Positions 1 to 8,106 are shown, numbered from the stretch's first letter. The stretch: 42,454 bases of DNA from 43-108 sp001915545 (GCA_902491215.1 CABUGV010000030.1:1-42454); one strand, 5' to 3'. The notes: a model not told the origin generated them from the sequence alone. A program made the numbers and translations.

Positions 1-102
1 AATCGCCAGGATAAGGAAGAAAATCAACGCCAGACCGAGGGAAAAACTCAATTTCTTGACACCGGCTGAGGTCTTTTTCAAAAAGATTTCGTAATGTTGC
101 AC
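1..102 (-). CDS. N-terminal fragment of a putative membrane protein, cut by the window edge
   Basis: On the minus strand an open frame starts at a GTG (100-102) and runs off the left edge. It reads MQHYEIFLKK, then a short Lys/Ser stretch, then a hydrophobic run containing GLALIFFLILA, as expected for a first membrane helix. No ATG exists in this frame before the upstream stop near 140, so the start would be GTG, or TTG at codon 7. It is divergent from the panE-like gene. I do not recognise the family and only about 34 residues are visible. It may be non-coding. Confidence 0.3.
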   Translation of the reverse strand, partial: MQHYEIFLKKTSAGVKKLSFSLGLALIFFLILAI

Positions 103-211
103 TTGCTGGTTGACTCTGCCGAATGAATAAATTGCACAGCATATTTATAATAACAATTTATAGTCAACATAAAATCAGAAAATGCTGAACATGGAAACAA
201 ATAAATACACA

Positions 212-1150
212 ATGGCAAACAATATTTCATACTTGGTAGTTGGAACTGGAGGAGTCGGCGGATGCATAGCCGGATTCCTAGCTCTAGCAGGAAAAGACGT
301 GACGTGCATAGCACGAGGAAAACATCTCGAGGCCATACGCAGCAACGGGCTACGAATGAAATCAACCTTGAAGGGCGAACACACACTACAGGTTAAAGCA
401 TGCACATCTGAAGAATATACCGGTAAGGCCGATGTAATTTTCGTATGCGTCAAGGGCTACTCACTGGAATCTGTAAAGGAGATCATTGAACGTGCTTCCA
501 ACCCAGACACAATCGTTATCCCTATTCTGAACGTGTACGGCACAGGTTTGCGCCTGGGACAACTCCTGCCTCATGTCAAAGTCATCGACGGTTGCATCTA
601 CATCGTAGGCTACGTATCCGGTGAGGGAGAAATAACCCAGTTGGGAAATATCTTCAGACTAGTATGCGGAGCACGTCCTGCACAAAACATTGATGCGAAT
701 AGACTTGAAACTATTGCCGAAGACTTGCGCGGATGCGGAATAAAGGTTGATGTGTCGGACGACATAAACCGCGACACCTTCATAAAGTGGTCATTCATCT
801 CTGCCATGGCATGTACCGGAGCATACTACGATGCACCAATGGGCGAAATACAGCACGAAGGCGAAGCGCGGAACACTTTTATCGGCCTGTCACATGAAAG
901 CGCAGAAATCGGCAAGAAACTCGGAATAAGCTTTCCTGAAGATTCAGTTTCCTATAATCTTAAGGTGCTCGACAAACTTACTCCAGACACAACAGCATCA
1001 ATGCAGAAAGACATTGCATCTGGACACAAGTCAGAAATACAAGGTATATTATTCGACATGATTTCCTTAGCAGAAAAATACGGCGTCGACGTACCGGTCT
1101 ATAGAAAAGTTGCGCTGAAATTTCAAAATCAACCAAGTGTAGAGATTTAA
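212..1150 (+). CDS. panE: 2-dehydropantoate 2-reductase family protein (ApbA/PanE)
   Basis: This cytosolic NADPH-dependent reductase family converts ketopantoate to pantoate in pantothenate/CoA synthesis. From the ATG at 212 the protein has 312 residues, close to the family's usual 300-310. The dinucleotide-binding loop GTGGVGG is at residues 11-17. The lysine in FIKWSF (K192) aligns with the catalytic lysine of the E. coli enzyme, the glutamate of KSEIQG (E275) with its second catalytic residue, and N107 lies in ILNVYG. The two asparagines that follow the lysine in E. coli PanE are not evident here, so this is a divergent member and its substrate could differ. ATGs at 182 and 191 are also in frame; 212 is preferred because it puts the nucleotide loop at the usual distance from the N-terminus. 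panB lies 25 kb away on the other strand, so the pathway genes are not in one operon. Confidence 0.83.
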   Translation: MANNISYLVVGTGGVGGCIAGFLALAGKDVTCIARGKHLEAIRSNGLRMKSTLKGEHTLQVKACTSEEYTGKADVIFVCVKGYSLESVKEIIERASNPDTIVIPILNVYGTGLRLGQLLPHVKVIDGCIYIVGYVSGEGEITQLGNIFRLVCGARPAQNIDANRLETIAEDLRGCGIKVDVSDDINRDTFIKWSFISAMACTGAYYDAPMGEIQHEGEARNTFIGLSHESAEIGKKLGISFPEDSVSYNLKVLDKLTPDTTASMQKDIASGHKSEIQGILFDMISLAEKYGVDVPVYRKVALKFQNQPSVEI

Positions 1151-1185
1151 AAACTGCAGAATTTTATATTGTTAATTCATTTTAT

Positions 1186-1210
1186 AGGCGACGCATTGTG
1201 TCGCCTTTTT
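1186..1210 (+). terminator. Intrinsic terminator of the panE-like gene
   Basis: AGGCGAC (1186-1192) pairs with GTCGCCT (1200-1206). Two more pairs, one of them G-U, extend the stem to nine. The right arm runs straight into a T tract (1206-1210). It sits 36 bases after the panE-like stop codon. Confidence 0.85.
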
Positions 1211-1268
1211 CATACTATTTTGTGTCAACTGATATCGGCTTATTGCACACTAGGGCGCAAAAAGGCTG

Positions 1269-1332
1269 AATTGTGAGCGCTCGAAAATATAATTCCGAGC
1301 CCTTGCAATTATTATTCTGAGCGCTCACAATT
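1269..1332. repeat. Inverted pair of symmetric lac-operator-like sites
   Basis: AATTGTGAGCGCTC at 1269-1282 and its exact reverse complement GAGCGCTCACAATT at 1319-1332 are separated by 36 AT-rich bases. Each arm contains the 8-bp palindrome GAGCGCTC with a central CpG. Aligned to the ideal symmetric LacI operator AATTGTGAGCGCTCACAATT, the right copy (1313-1332) matches 18 of 20 positions and the left (1269-1288) 17 of 20. LacI/GalR-family regulators bind such sites as dimers. The location, between two convergent 3' ends, is odd for an operator. The arms could also form a long hairpin in RNA. Confidence 0.6.
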
Positions 1333-1375
1333 TTAGAAATATCTCACCGACATAAAAAATAAACATAAAAAGAAA

Positions 1376-1426
1376 GCCTGCTGATTTTGCATTGGATTAT
1401 TACAACATCCATAAAAATCAACAGGC
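1376..1426 (-). terminator. Minus-strand terminator after the nucleotidyltransferase gene
   Basis: Read on the minus strand, GCCTGTTGATTTT (1426-1414) pairs over 13 bases with AAAATCAGCAGGC (1388-1376), including one U-G pair, and is followed by TTTCTTTTT. The pairing is complete only in the minus-strand RNA (C-A mismatch on plus), which supports the direction. It ends the ABC/kinase/nucleotidyltransferase unit. Confidence 0.8.
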
Positions 1427-1459
1427 AATATATTTTTAAATGAAAGTGAAGCGCTTTAA

Positions 1460-2230
1460 CTACAAACCGTTGTCTGCTATGTATTGCTCGACGGACGAGA
1501 GGGTTTCAAATTTACCAACATCGACGAGCTTCAGGTTGTCGTCAAACACGCCACGTATAGGAACATCCTTACAGATTGAAAGATAGAAGTCTATTATCGA
1601 GAATTTGTCTTCCCATGTCTTCATATATTCCAACAGATACGGCGAAAAGACATGTATGCCGGAAAAGGCATATCTTCGGCACGCATCCAAATCGAGCTTT
1701 TCATAGGGAGTGCGCACTTGACCGGTCTTGATGTTTTCCCAACCGACAAGAAAACCTTCGGCATCGAAGAGCAGATATCTCGATGTGTCGCGGGGACTTA
1801 CGAGGAGAGATGCACCGAGTTCGACTGTTTTCCCATGAAAATTTACTATACCCGAAACACAGCTTTCATAGAAACGGCGAAGGTCGGCATTGCTCATGAT
1901 GTCTACGTTATGCAGAAGGAAAGGCGATGGCGGTGCACTGAAAAGAGGAGCTGCTTTTCTCACTCCTCCACCTGTATCGAGAAGCGCAAGACTTTCATCG
2001 CTGAACTTTATGTCGATGCCGAAATTATCATTTTCTGCAACATAATCTCTTATCTGCTGTGGAAAATGGTGTATGTTAATTACAATTTCAGTAAATCCGT
2101 TGTCCTTGAGTTTCTCGATGAGGTGCCCCAACAACGGTTTTCCATTTACAGGAACCAGTGCTTTCGGCATGGTATCGGTAATCGGACGAAGCCTGGTGCC
2201 CAAACCGGCTGCAAAAATCAAAGCCTTCAT
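1460..2230 (-). CDS. Sugar-phosphate nucleotidyltransferase, MurU-like
   Basis: This is a 256-residue cytosolic NTP-transferase that would join a nucleotide to a sugar 1-phosphate. The signature FAAGLGTRLRPITDTMPK occupies residues 6-23, with the G-x-G-T-R loop and the P-K lysine (K23) that bind nucleotide. A central VDIMSNAD-type segment carries the acidic metal-binding position. Size and N-terminus resemble MurU, the MurNAc-1-P uridylyltransferase of Pseudomonas, more than the larger RmlA or GlmU enzymes. The gene lies 59 bases downstream of an AmgK-like kinase, the partner that makes MurNAc-1-P in that pathway. The frame can be read back to an ATG at 2266, but the ATG at 2230 puts the catalytic loop at its usual place. 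The family call is firm; sugar specificity is inferred from the neighbour. Confidence 0.85.
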   Translation of the reverse strand: MKALIFAAGLGTRLRPITDTMPKALVPVNGKPLLGHLIEKLKDNGFTEIVINIHHFPQQIRDYVAENDNFGIDIKFSDESLALLDTGGGVRKAAPLFSAPPSPFLLHNVDIMSNADLRRFYESCVSGIVNFHGKTVELGASLLVSPRDTSRYLLFDAEGFLVGWENIKTGQVRTPYEKLDLDACRRYAFSGIHVFSPYLLEYMKTWEDKFSIIDFYLSICKDVPIRGVFDDNLKLVDVGKFETLSSVEQYIADNGL

Positions 2231-2289
2231 ATATATGTCAGTTATACTTATTAATAATATATACAACTATCACGGCAGAAACAGAGCAC

Positions 2290-3801
2290 TCATTTTGTAT
2301 TTCTCGGCTGGAGTACGCTTTCAATCCCCTGTTCGCGATGACAGATGTGCACTTCTACTCCGAACTTTTCGTTGATATGTTCAGCAAGATGCTGTGCCGA
2401 ATAGACACTGCGGTGGCGTCCGCCGGTACAGCCGCATGAGAACATGAGGTCGGTGAAGCCACGCTCAATGAAGCGCGCCACATGAAAATCGGCCAGACGG
2501 TATACGCTCTCCAGGAATGTAAGTATCTCGCCATCTTCCTCAAGGAAATCTATGACAGGCTTGTCTAGTCCTGTCAACGGTTTGTAGGCATCGTAGCGTC
2601 CAGGGTTGTGAGTGGCACGGCAGTCAAAAACATATCCTCCTCCATTTCCGCTCGTGTCCTCTGGTATGCCTTTCTTATAGGAGAAGCTGAACACGCGCAC
2701 TACCAGCGGGCGCTTCACTTCAGAACAATAACTCTTGTCGGCGGCGATGAGCGCAGAGGCTACGCCAGTCTTTTCCTTCGGTGCAGTTGTTCCGATGAAG
2801 GCATTCAAGTCGGTTTCGAGCATAAGGCGCATCACCGATTCCATGTAAGGGTATGCACGGCATACACCCTTATCGAGCAGGGTGCGCAGATTGACGAATG
2901 CTTTCGGTATGCTGTTTATGAAATAAGGTTTCTTTTCCCAAAGTCCTCTGTAGCCGTAAGCTCCCAGCACCTGCAATGTGCGGAAGAGCACGAATATGTC
3001 GAGCTTTTCAAAGAAAGAGGCACGATTGACATGGATGCGCTCAGAAAGACTTTCGAGATAGGCTTCGAGCACCCGTGTACGTACATCATCGCCATAGTTG
3101 GCTGACGACTGCCAGAGGAACGACGCCACGTCGTAATAGACAGGACCGCGCCGACCTCCTTGAAAATCTATGAAGTACGGCTGACCGTTGTTTATCATGA
3201 CATTGCGTGCCTGAAAATCGCGGTACATGAACGTGCAGGAACTTTCCGACAGAAGATTGTCAGCAAAGGACACGAAATCTTGTTCAAGCTTGTATTCGTT
3301 GAACTCTACTCCTACAAGTTTCAGAAAACAGTACTTGAAATAGTTAAGGTCGAACATAACACTTGTCCTGTCCATAGAACTCTGTGGATAGCAGAGGGAG
3401 AAATCAAGTCCCTCGGCACCATCGAACTGCATGTCGGCCAGATGTTTCACCGTCTTTATCATTAAATCCACTTCATGCTCCGAGAAATGACCGGTTTCAC
3501 GTCCTGAGCGCAGGTTGTCGTAAAGAGATTCTGTTCCCAAATCCTCCTGCAGGTAGCATCTGCATTCTGCATCGACGGCTATAACTTCGGGCACGTTCAG
3601 CCCTTTCGTCTTGAAATGACGTGCAAGGCTTATGAAAGCCTTGTTTTCCTCAACCGACGTTCCGACAACGCCCACCACAGTTCCCTTTTCGTACAAAAAA
3701 CGGTAGTACGCGCGGTTGCTTCCGGCACCGGCTATCTTTTCTATCTGGAACTGGATGTTTCCAAACGTGGAAACAAACAGTTCCTCCAATCTTTTATCCA
3801 T
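2290..3801 (-). CDS. AmgK-like sugar kinase fused to a RapZ C-terminal domain
   Basis: This 503-residue cytosolic protein has two parts. Residues 1-330 are an aminoglycoside-phosphotransferase-fold kinase, with YRDFQARN at 193-200 (catalytic D195, where many relatives have HRD) and IDFQGGRRGPVYYD at 211-224 holding the metal-binding D212. The RDFQ/IDFQ style is typical of AmgK anomeric kinases that phosphorylate MurNAc/GlcNAc at C1. Residues 365-490 match the RapZ C-terminal domain: FSFSYKKGIP, VFDCRATHNP, TGLDKPV and CGCTGGRHRS (456-465), the last being the best conserved RapZ signature. In E. coli this domain binds glucosamine-6-phosphate and small RNAs; RapZ's own N-terminal P-loop domain is absent here. 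The next gene downstream is a MurU-like nucleotidyltransferase, so the pair probably salvages amino sugars, with the RapZ part possibly sensing an amino-sugar phosphate. Domain calls are firm; the integrated role is inference. Confidence 0.85.
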   Translation of the reverse strand: MDKRLEELFVSTFGNIQFQIEKIAGAGSNRAYYRFLYEKGTVVGVVGTSVEENKAFISLARHFKTKGLNVPEVIAVDAECRCYLQEDLGTESLYDNLRSGRETGHFSEHEVDLMIKTVKHLADMQFDGAEGLDFSLCYPQSSMDRTSVMFDLNYFKYCFLKLVGVEFNEYKLEQDFVSFADNLLSESSCTFMYRDFQARNVMINNGQPYFIDFQGGRRGPVYYDVASFLWQSSANYGDDVRTRVLEAYLESLSERIHVNRASFFEKLDIFVLFRTLQVLGAYGYRGLWEKKPYFINSIPKAFVNLRTLLDKGVCRAYPYMESVMRLMLETDLNAFIGTTAPKEKTGVASALIAADKSYCSEVKRPLVVRVFSFSYKKGIPEDTSGNGGGYVFDCRATHNPGRYDAYKPLTGLDKPVIDFLEEDGEILTFLESVYRLADFHVARFIERGFTDLMFSCGCTGGRHRSVYSAQHLAEHINEKFGVEVHICHREQGIESVLQPRNTK

Positions 3802-3878
3802 ACTTTCAAATAGTCAGTTTTGCAAATTGTTTTATGCACGACGAGATGTTCATGTGCATCATCGTTTACACAAGAACA

Positions 3879-5078
3879 TCATGCCCTGTTCTTCCATACA
3901 GACAACACCTTCTGGCGAACAGCAAGAACATTCAGCGCAGAAACAGCCACAAGAAGGATGAACCCGACAATGAATGCCGGCCACATTGCCGGAAGCTCGC
4001 TTTCAGGGAACATGTCAAGGAGAAATCCTATGTATATCTGCCTGATTGCATAAAGAATTATGAACGACATGATGAACACAGCCACATTGAGCCCAACCGT
4101 CAATGCCTGGTAAGGCAATGCCACCTTGGCAGGACTATAGCCTATGAGAAGCAGATTCTCGAGCTTTGCGGTGTTCTTCTGCACGAGAAGATAGACGCTC
4201 AGCATGAGTATGTAGAAAGAAAGTATGCTGATGAGCAGGCCTATGCACATGACAATGACTACTATAATGCGGAGAACGTAAGTGGTCTTGCTGGCATCGA
4301 GCTTGTCGGCGTCTGTCTCAAGATTGTGTTCTTTCAGATATCCTGCAAGCTTCTCGTCAGTCGGATTGCTCACCTCGATTATCAGGCGCGTAGGTTCGGC
4401 CTTTCCTCCATCTGCATAATAAGAGTTTGCCCAATCCATGAACTTCTGCGGAACGAGTATTGTGTTAAGTCTGTTGCTGAATCCGACGATGCGTCCCGTG
4501 TAGAAATCGGCTTTGCCTTTTCCTGATACCGAAATATTGAGCTTCATGGCTCCAAGAAGTCCTTCTGATAGTTTCGGAAGACTGCGGCTCTGAGCATATC
4601 CGAAGTTGTAGAGATCGAGATAGTTTTTCGGGAGTATTATAGGAATCATATTGTCGCCCGGATGGAATGTCCACTCGTCGAGCGGTACATCGATGTAGTC
4701 GTCAGGCACAGACTCGAAGAACATGTCGGTGGAGAAGCTTGCCATGTTCTTGACATCGAAGCTTGCGCCAACGCTGAAGAGCGATGAAGTGAACTGTCCC
4801 ACCCGCTCTGTGAACTTCTGCTTCTTTATGTCAGCCACATCGCTGTCAGAAAAGGCATTCGACTTGCCGGTGATGGTGGTCATAGCACTGACCTTCTTGT
4901 TTACAATTATATAATCGGCTTTCATGAAGCTGTCCTTCCCGTTGAACACCGACTGCACGTCTCCATAAAACTGTATGCCCAGCAAAATTATCAGCATACC
5001 GATGAGGTTTGCAAAGAAGAAACCTGCAAACTGCGGAATGCTTATATGCTGTCTCAAAAGTTTCCAAACCAATTTCAT
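3879..5078 (-). CDS. ABC transporter permease, FtsX/MacB-like
   Basis: This 399-residue inner-membrane protein has one N-terminal helix (about residues 16-38), a roughly 225-residue extracytoplasmic domain, and three C-terminal helices (about 270-295, 318-342, 360-385). That topology matches FtsX/MacB/LolC-type permeases, which couple ATP hydrolysis to work on periplasmic or envelope substrates rather than forming a classic pore. Its start overlaps the stop of the ATPase gene by four bases (ATGA), so the two are translationally coupled and form one transporter. The kinase/RapZ gene begins 77 bases after it. The substrate cannot be told from sequence; a cell-envelope role would fit the neighbouring sugar salvage genes. 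Confidence 0.75.
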   Translation of the reverse strand: MKLVWKLLRQHISIPQFAGFFFANLIGMLIILLGIQFYGDVQSVFNGKDSFMKADYIIVNKKVSAMTTITGKSNAFSDSDVADIKKQKFTERVGQFTSSLFSVGASFDVKNMASFSTDMFFESVPDDYIDVPLDEWTFHPGDNMIPIILPKNYLDLYNFGYAQSRSLPKLSEGLLGAMKLNISVSGKGKADFYTGRIVGFSNRLNTILVPQKFMDWANSYYADGGKAEPTRLIIEVSNPTDEKLAGYLKEHNLETDADKLDASKTTYVLRIIVVIVMCIGLLISILSFYILMLSVYLLVQKNTAKLENLLLIGYSPAKVALPYQALTVGLNVAVFIMSFIILYAIRQIYIGFLLDMFPESELPAMWPAFIVGFILLVAVSALNVLAVRQKVLSVWKNRA

Positions 5079-5719
5079 AATCTGTAGATTTTATCGTAGT
5101 TCAACTCCATTCTTTTTCCAATGCTCGTAACAATGACACCTGCTCCCTGCGCCTTTGCCTCGTCAGTGAGGATGCCGGCCATTATGCGTCCGTTGGTATC
5201 GTCAAGGTGACTTATAGGCTCATCGACCATCACAAAGTCGAAAGGCTGGCAAAGGGTGCGCATCATGGCAACACGCTGCTGCTGTCCGAACGACATGAGG
5301 CCTATCGGTGTATCGAGCTTATCGGATATGCCGAGCATCTCGAACCATTCGAGTATCTGCTTTTTTTTCTTTTTGCCTGTGAGGCTGTTCTTTATCTGCA
5401 CGTTTTCCAACGCTGTGAGTTCAGGAAATAGGCGCAAATCCTGCCATAGCATAGCAAGGCTGCGTCTGCGCACGTCAACCCAATTGCTTATGGTGTAAGT
5501 GCGCACATCGGTACCGTCGAAAAGTATGTTTCCACGATAATCGTGGCGATAACCGAAAACGAAACTGCACAACGAGGATTTTCCTGTACCGGAATTTGCT
5601 TCGAGCAGATAGCTGTGCCCTTTTTCGAACACCACCGACTGCTTCCACACATCACCGGCAATGTCGTCGCGGTTGGCGAAGACTTCGGGCAAAACATTCA
5701 ATAATTCTATCTTATCCAT
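5075..5719 (-). CDS. ABC transporter ATP-binding protein with a degenerate switch region
   Basis: This is a 214-residue ABC ATPase. Walker A is NSGTGKSS (residues 42-49, K47), the Q-loop is LWQDLRLF (Q93), the signature is MSFGQQQR (142-149, in place of LSGGQ), Walker B is FVMVDEP (162-168, E167), and the D-loop is HLDD. The usual switch histidine is missing: VTSIGKR replaces the expected VTHD-type sequence, putting Ser199 at the His position. The first glycine of Walker A is also Ala41. The family resembles the LolD/FtsE/MacB ATPases in size. It overlaps the downstream permease gene. The altered switch suggests slow or regulated ATP turnover, which is inference. Confidence 0.83.
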   Translation of the reverse strand: MDKIELLNVLPEVFANRDDIAGDVWKQSVVFEKGHSYLLEANSGTGKSSLCSFVFGYRHDYRGNILFDGTDVRTYTISNWVDVRRRSLAMLWQDLRLFPELTALENVQIKNSLTGKKKKKQILEWFEMLGISDKLDTPIGLMSFGQQQRVAMMRTLCQPFDFVMVDEPISHLDDTNGRIMAGILTDEAKAQGAGVIVTSIGKRMELNYDKIYRL

Positions 5720-5752
5720 AAATCAGATTTACGCAATGTGCGGTAATAAAAA

Positions 5753-5816
5753 GAAACCTTGAAACACATACCAGACAGGAACCGCTGCGACCACGCCGAT
5801 ATACATTCAAGGTTTC
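5753..5816 (-). terminator. Terminator after the DUF4836 gene
   Basis: GAAACCTTGAA (5753-5763) and TTCAAGGTTTC (5806-5816) form a perfect 11-bp stem with a 42-base loop. On the minus strand the stem is followed by TTTTTATT. It lies 31 bases past the stop of the DUF4836 lipoprotein gene and before the ABC ATPase gene, so it separates two minus-strand units. The long loop makes it less typical than the others here. Confidence 0.65.
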
Positions 5817-5846
5817 ATAAACTATTATCTATCTATTTGATGAACA

Positions 5847-7334
5847 TCAGTTAAATATCTGTTTCAGAAAATTCTCCTTCGGGTTCTTGAGCGCGAGGTT
5901 GACCTCAAACTCCGAAGCTTCATTCATAGAAAATGTCAAGGCCTTCATATTGGCAAAAATAAAGGCATATTCATGTCCCAATCCCATGAGCTGCGACAGC
6001 TCAACCATCGGAAGAGATTCAAGATTGACGTAAAGATACATTCTGCTGTCCTTTATCTTGTCTGCATAATCTTTCAGCAACGCACTCCTCCCTGAGAAAG
6101 CATTAAGCTTATAAGCATTTTCGGTAGCAAAATAAAGTTCATTGTCGTCTACTCCCCAATTTATCTTACCATCAGCAGTCAGAAGCTCATACTGGTTCTT
6201 GCCTGTACGCAGCATCGACAATCCGTAATCCTTCATTGATTTCGTCCAACCATCCACGTCAGAAAGAAAATCGGAGTTTTTAAGCTGAGCTGTAGCGATA
6301 AAATCGAAACCTGTTTCAGATTCGTCAGCAGGGTTCATCTTCGGAACAACAATAGCCATATCGCCATCAACAGATTTGATTATCTTCTCAATGTCGATGC
6401 CTCGCTCAATCATGAACATGAGCGTCTTGATATCCTTGTCGCTCTTGAGAATAGGCAAAAGCCAGTTTCCATCAACATTGCATCCGAACCACGCCATGAA
6501 ATCCTCCATAGGCGTATCAATGTATTGTCCGCCGATTTTTCTCAAATTCTTGCCGTATTCTGCGATTGCATTGTTTACCTTTTCATCATTGCTGAATATC
6601 GATGTCTTCATCTTGGCACATCCGTCTTCGAAGCTTAAAGAAGCAACTGCAGAAACTTCGGCATCGCGCATATCCTTAAACATCATTGACTTAAGCTTGC
6701 CGGCATAATCATCGACATCAAAATAGGCAACAACATCACCATCGGTTTCCTGCATACGCTTGTAGTGGTCAGTCGAACTGAAACATTCTTCCGACTTGTC
6801 CTGTGTAATCCAGTTTGACGCATTACGTTTGTTGCCGGCACTTCCTTCTGGATCCAACGGCATAGTTATCAGAAGGACATCGTCCTTATAAACCATATCC
6901 AACTCATCGAGAAGAGACACCCACTTTACTCCGTCTCGCTCCGACGGCTGTACTGCAAAACCTTGATTGCTCAAGAGAGTAATGAAATCCTCAAATGCGG
7001 TTTCATCTGAAAGACGTGCAGCTACTCCAAAACTGCCGGAAGCAGTGAATGCATAAACGGGAACAGTAAAGTCAATACCTGTATTTTCGGGATTATCAAA
7101 AATCTCAACCAACTTCGCCTTATCGTCACCGCTGGCGATATAGTCAAGATTTGTCTTGACAGAGGCCAGCAACTTTGACTCAGCTATTCCTCCCTTGCTG
7201 GCAATGTCTGCCATATTTACTTCTATCACTAAAGAAGCATCTTTTGGAACAACATCGGCATAATCTGACTTGCCACATGAAGCAAAAAGCAACGCGACAA
7301 GAAAGAACGGCAGAAATAACTTAATGATTTTCAT
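5847..7334 (-). CDS. DUF4836-type lipoprotein
   Basis: This 495-residue protein begins with a lipoprotein signal (MKIIKLFLPFFLVALLFASC, lipobox LFASC, lipidated Cys20), so it sits in the periplasm or outer membrane. The segment after it, PKDASLVIEVNMADIASKGG, and the repeated pattern of about 100-residue alpha/beta units are typical of the Bacteroidota family DUF4836, whose function is not known. No catalytic motif is visible. It is the last gene of the map-tsaD-pncC-rsmE run, 30 bases after rsmE, and is followed by a terminator. Family assignment is by recall of the N-terminal pattern. Confidence 0.75.
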   Translation of the reverse strand: MKIIKLFLPFFLVALLFASCGKSDYADVVPKDASLVIEVNMADIASKGGIAESKLLASVKTNLDYIASGDDKAKLVEIFDNPENTGIDFTVPVYAFTASGSFGVAARLSDETAFEDFITLLSNQGFAVQPSERDGVKWVSLLDELDMVYKDDVLLITMPLDPEGSAGNKRNASNWITQDKSEECFSSTDHYKRMQETDGDVVAYFDVDDYAGKLKSMMFKDMRDAEVSAVASLSFEDGCAKMKTSIFSNDEKVNNAIAEYGKNLRKIGGQYIDTPMEDFMAWFGCNVDGNWLLPILKSDKDIKTLMFMIERGIDIEKIIKSVDGDMAIVVPKMNPADESETGFDFIATAQLKNSDFLSDVDGWTKSMKDYGLSMLRTGKNQYELLTADGKINWGVDDNELYFATENAYKLNAFSGRSALLKDYADKIKDSRMYLYVNLESLPMVELSQLMGLGHEYAFIFANMKALTFSMNEASEFEVNLALKNPKENFLKQIFN

Positions 7335-7364
7335 AGATATAAAAATGTTTATTCGATTAAATAT

Positions 7365-8093
7365 TTATTGATTTGCCAGATTCATAAGGTGTACTGCCAC
7401 TAGTGCGGCTGTCTCTGTACGCAGACGACTTCTACCTAAACTAACAGGAATAAATCCGGCTTCTTGTGCATCCAGAATTTCTTCCATGCTGAAATCGCCC
7501 TCAGGTCCAATAAGTACCACAGAGTCCTCATCTTTCACAAGCACGTCCTTCAAAAGCTTGAGTTCCTTGAGCGATGGATTGTCTGCTGTATCCCAACAAT
7601 GGCAAATAAATTTGGCTTTGCTTTCGACTGAATGAACGAAATCATGGAAATCTGTCATGTCGTTCACCTTAGGTTTCGATGGTTTATGGCTCTGCTTCAT
7701 TGCAGAAACGACAATCCTGTCTATACGACCTACATTTACAGTTCTGCGCTCCGAAAATCTGCAATTGAGAAACGAAAGCTCATCAAATCCTATTTCCGTA
7801 GCCTTTTCGGCAAACCACTCCACTCTGTCAATATTTTTCGTAGGAGCCATAGCTAGGTGAAGATGAGCATTCCAAAGAGGTTCCTGTGGCAACGTCTCGG
7901 CTATGCTGTAGAAACATTGCTTTTTTGTAGTAGATGTGATTACGGCTTTATAGAATGAATATGCTCCATCCATCAGCATGACTTCATCACCTTCCGACAG
8001 TCTCAACACACGGATGGCATGGGCAGCCTCTTCCTCCGGCAATTCATTGTTGTCTGCCGCATCGGGCACATAAAAAAAACGAACTTCCTTCAT
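7365..8093 (-). CDS. rsmE: 16S rRNA (uracil-1498-N3)-methyltransferase RsmE
   Basis: This 242-residue cytosolic SPOUT-fold methyltransferase uses S-adenosylmethionine to methylate U1498 in helix 44 of 16S rRNA. The N-terminal PUA-like part has HAIRVLRLSEGD (about 25-36). AMAPTKNIDRVEWFAEKATE and EIGFDEL mark the start of the catalytic domain. The C-terminal knot holds LIGPEGDFS (about 197-205) and LGRSRLRTETAAL, the two SAM-binding loops diagnostic of RsmE. Length is normal. It is 13 bases downstream of pncC, inside a tight minus-strand operon. Confidence 0.95.
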   Translation of the reverse strand: MKEVRFFYVPDAADNNELPEEEAAHAIRVLRLSEGDEVMLMDGAYSFYKAVITSTTKKQCFYSIAETLPQEPLWNAHLHLAMAPTKNIDRVEWFAEKATEIGFDELSFLNCRFSERRTVNVGRIDRIVVSAMKQSHKPSKPKVNDMTDFHDFVHSVESKAKFICHCWDTADNPSLKELKLLKDVLVKDEDSVVLIGPEGDFSMEEILDAQEAGFIPVSLGRSRLRTETAALVAVHLMNLANQ

Positions 8094-8106
8094 CTTCTAA
8101 AACCAT

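Larger units (their letters stand above)
1151..1459. other. Convergent intergenic region, no gene
   Basis: This 309 bp stretch separates the 3' ends of two convergent transcription units. It holds a plus-strand terminator (1186-1210), a pair of lac-operator-like inverted repeats (1269-1332) and a minus-strand terminator (1376-1426, reading leftward). No open frame or RNA gene was recognised. Confidence 0.7.

Noticed and set aside
5764..5805. Large loop between the arms of the 5753-5816 hairpin as an sRNA
   Set aside because: The arms and T tail explain it as a terminator; no promoter or internal structure was found for a separate RNA.
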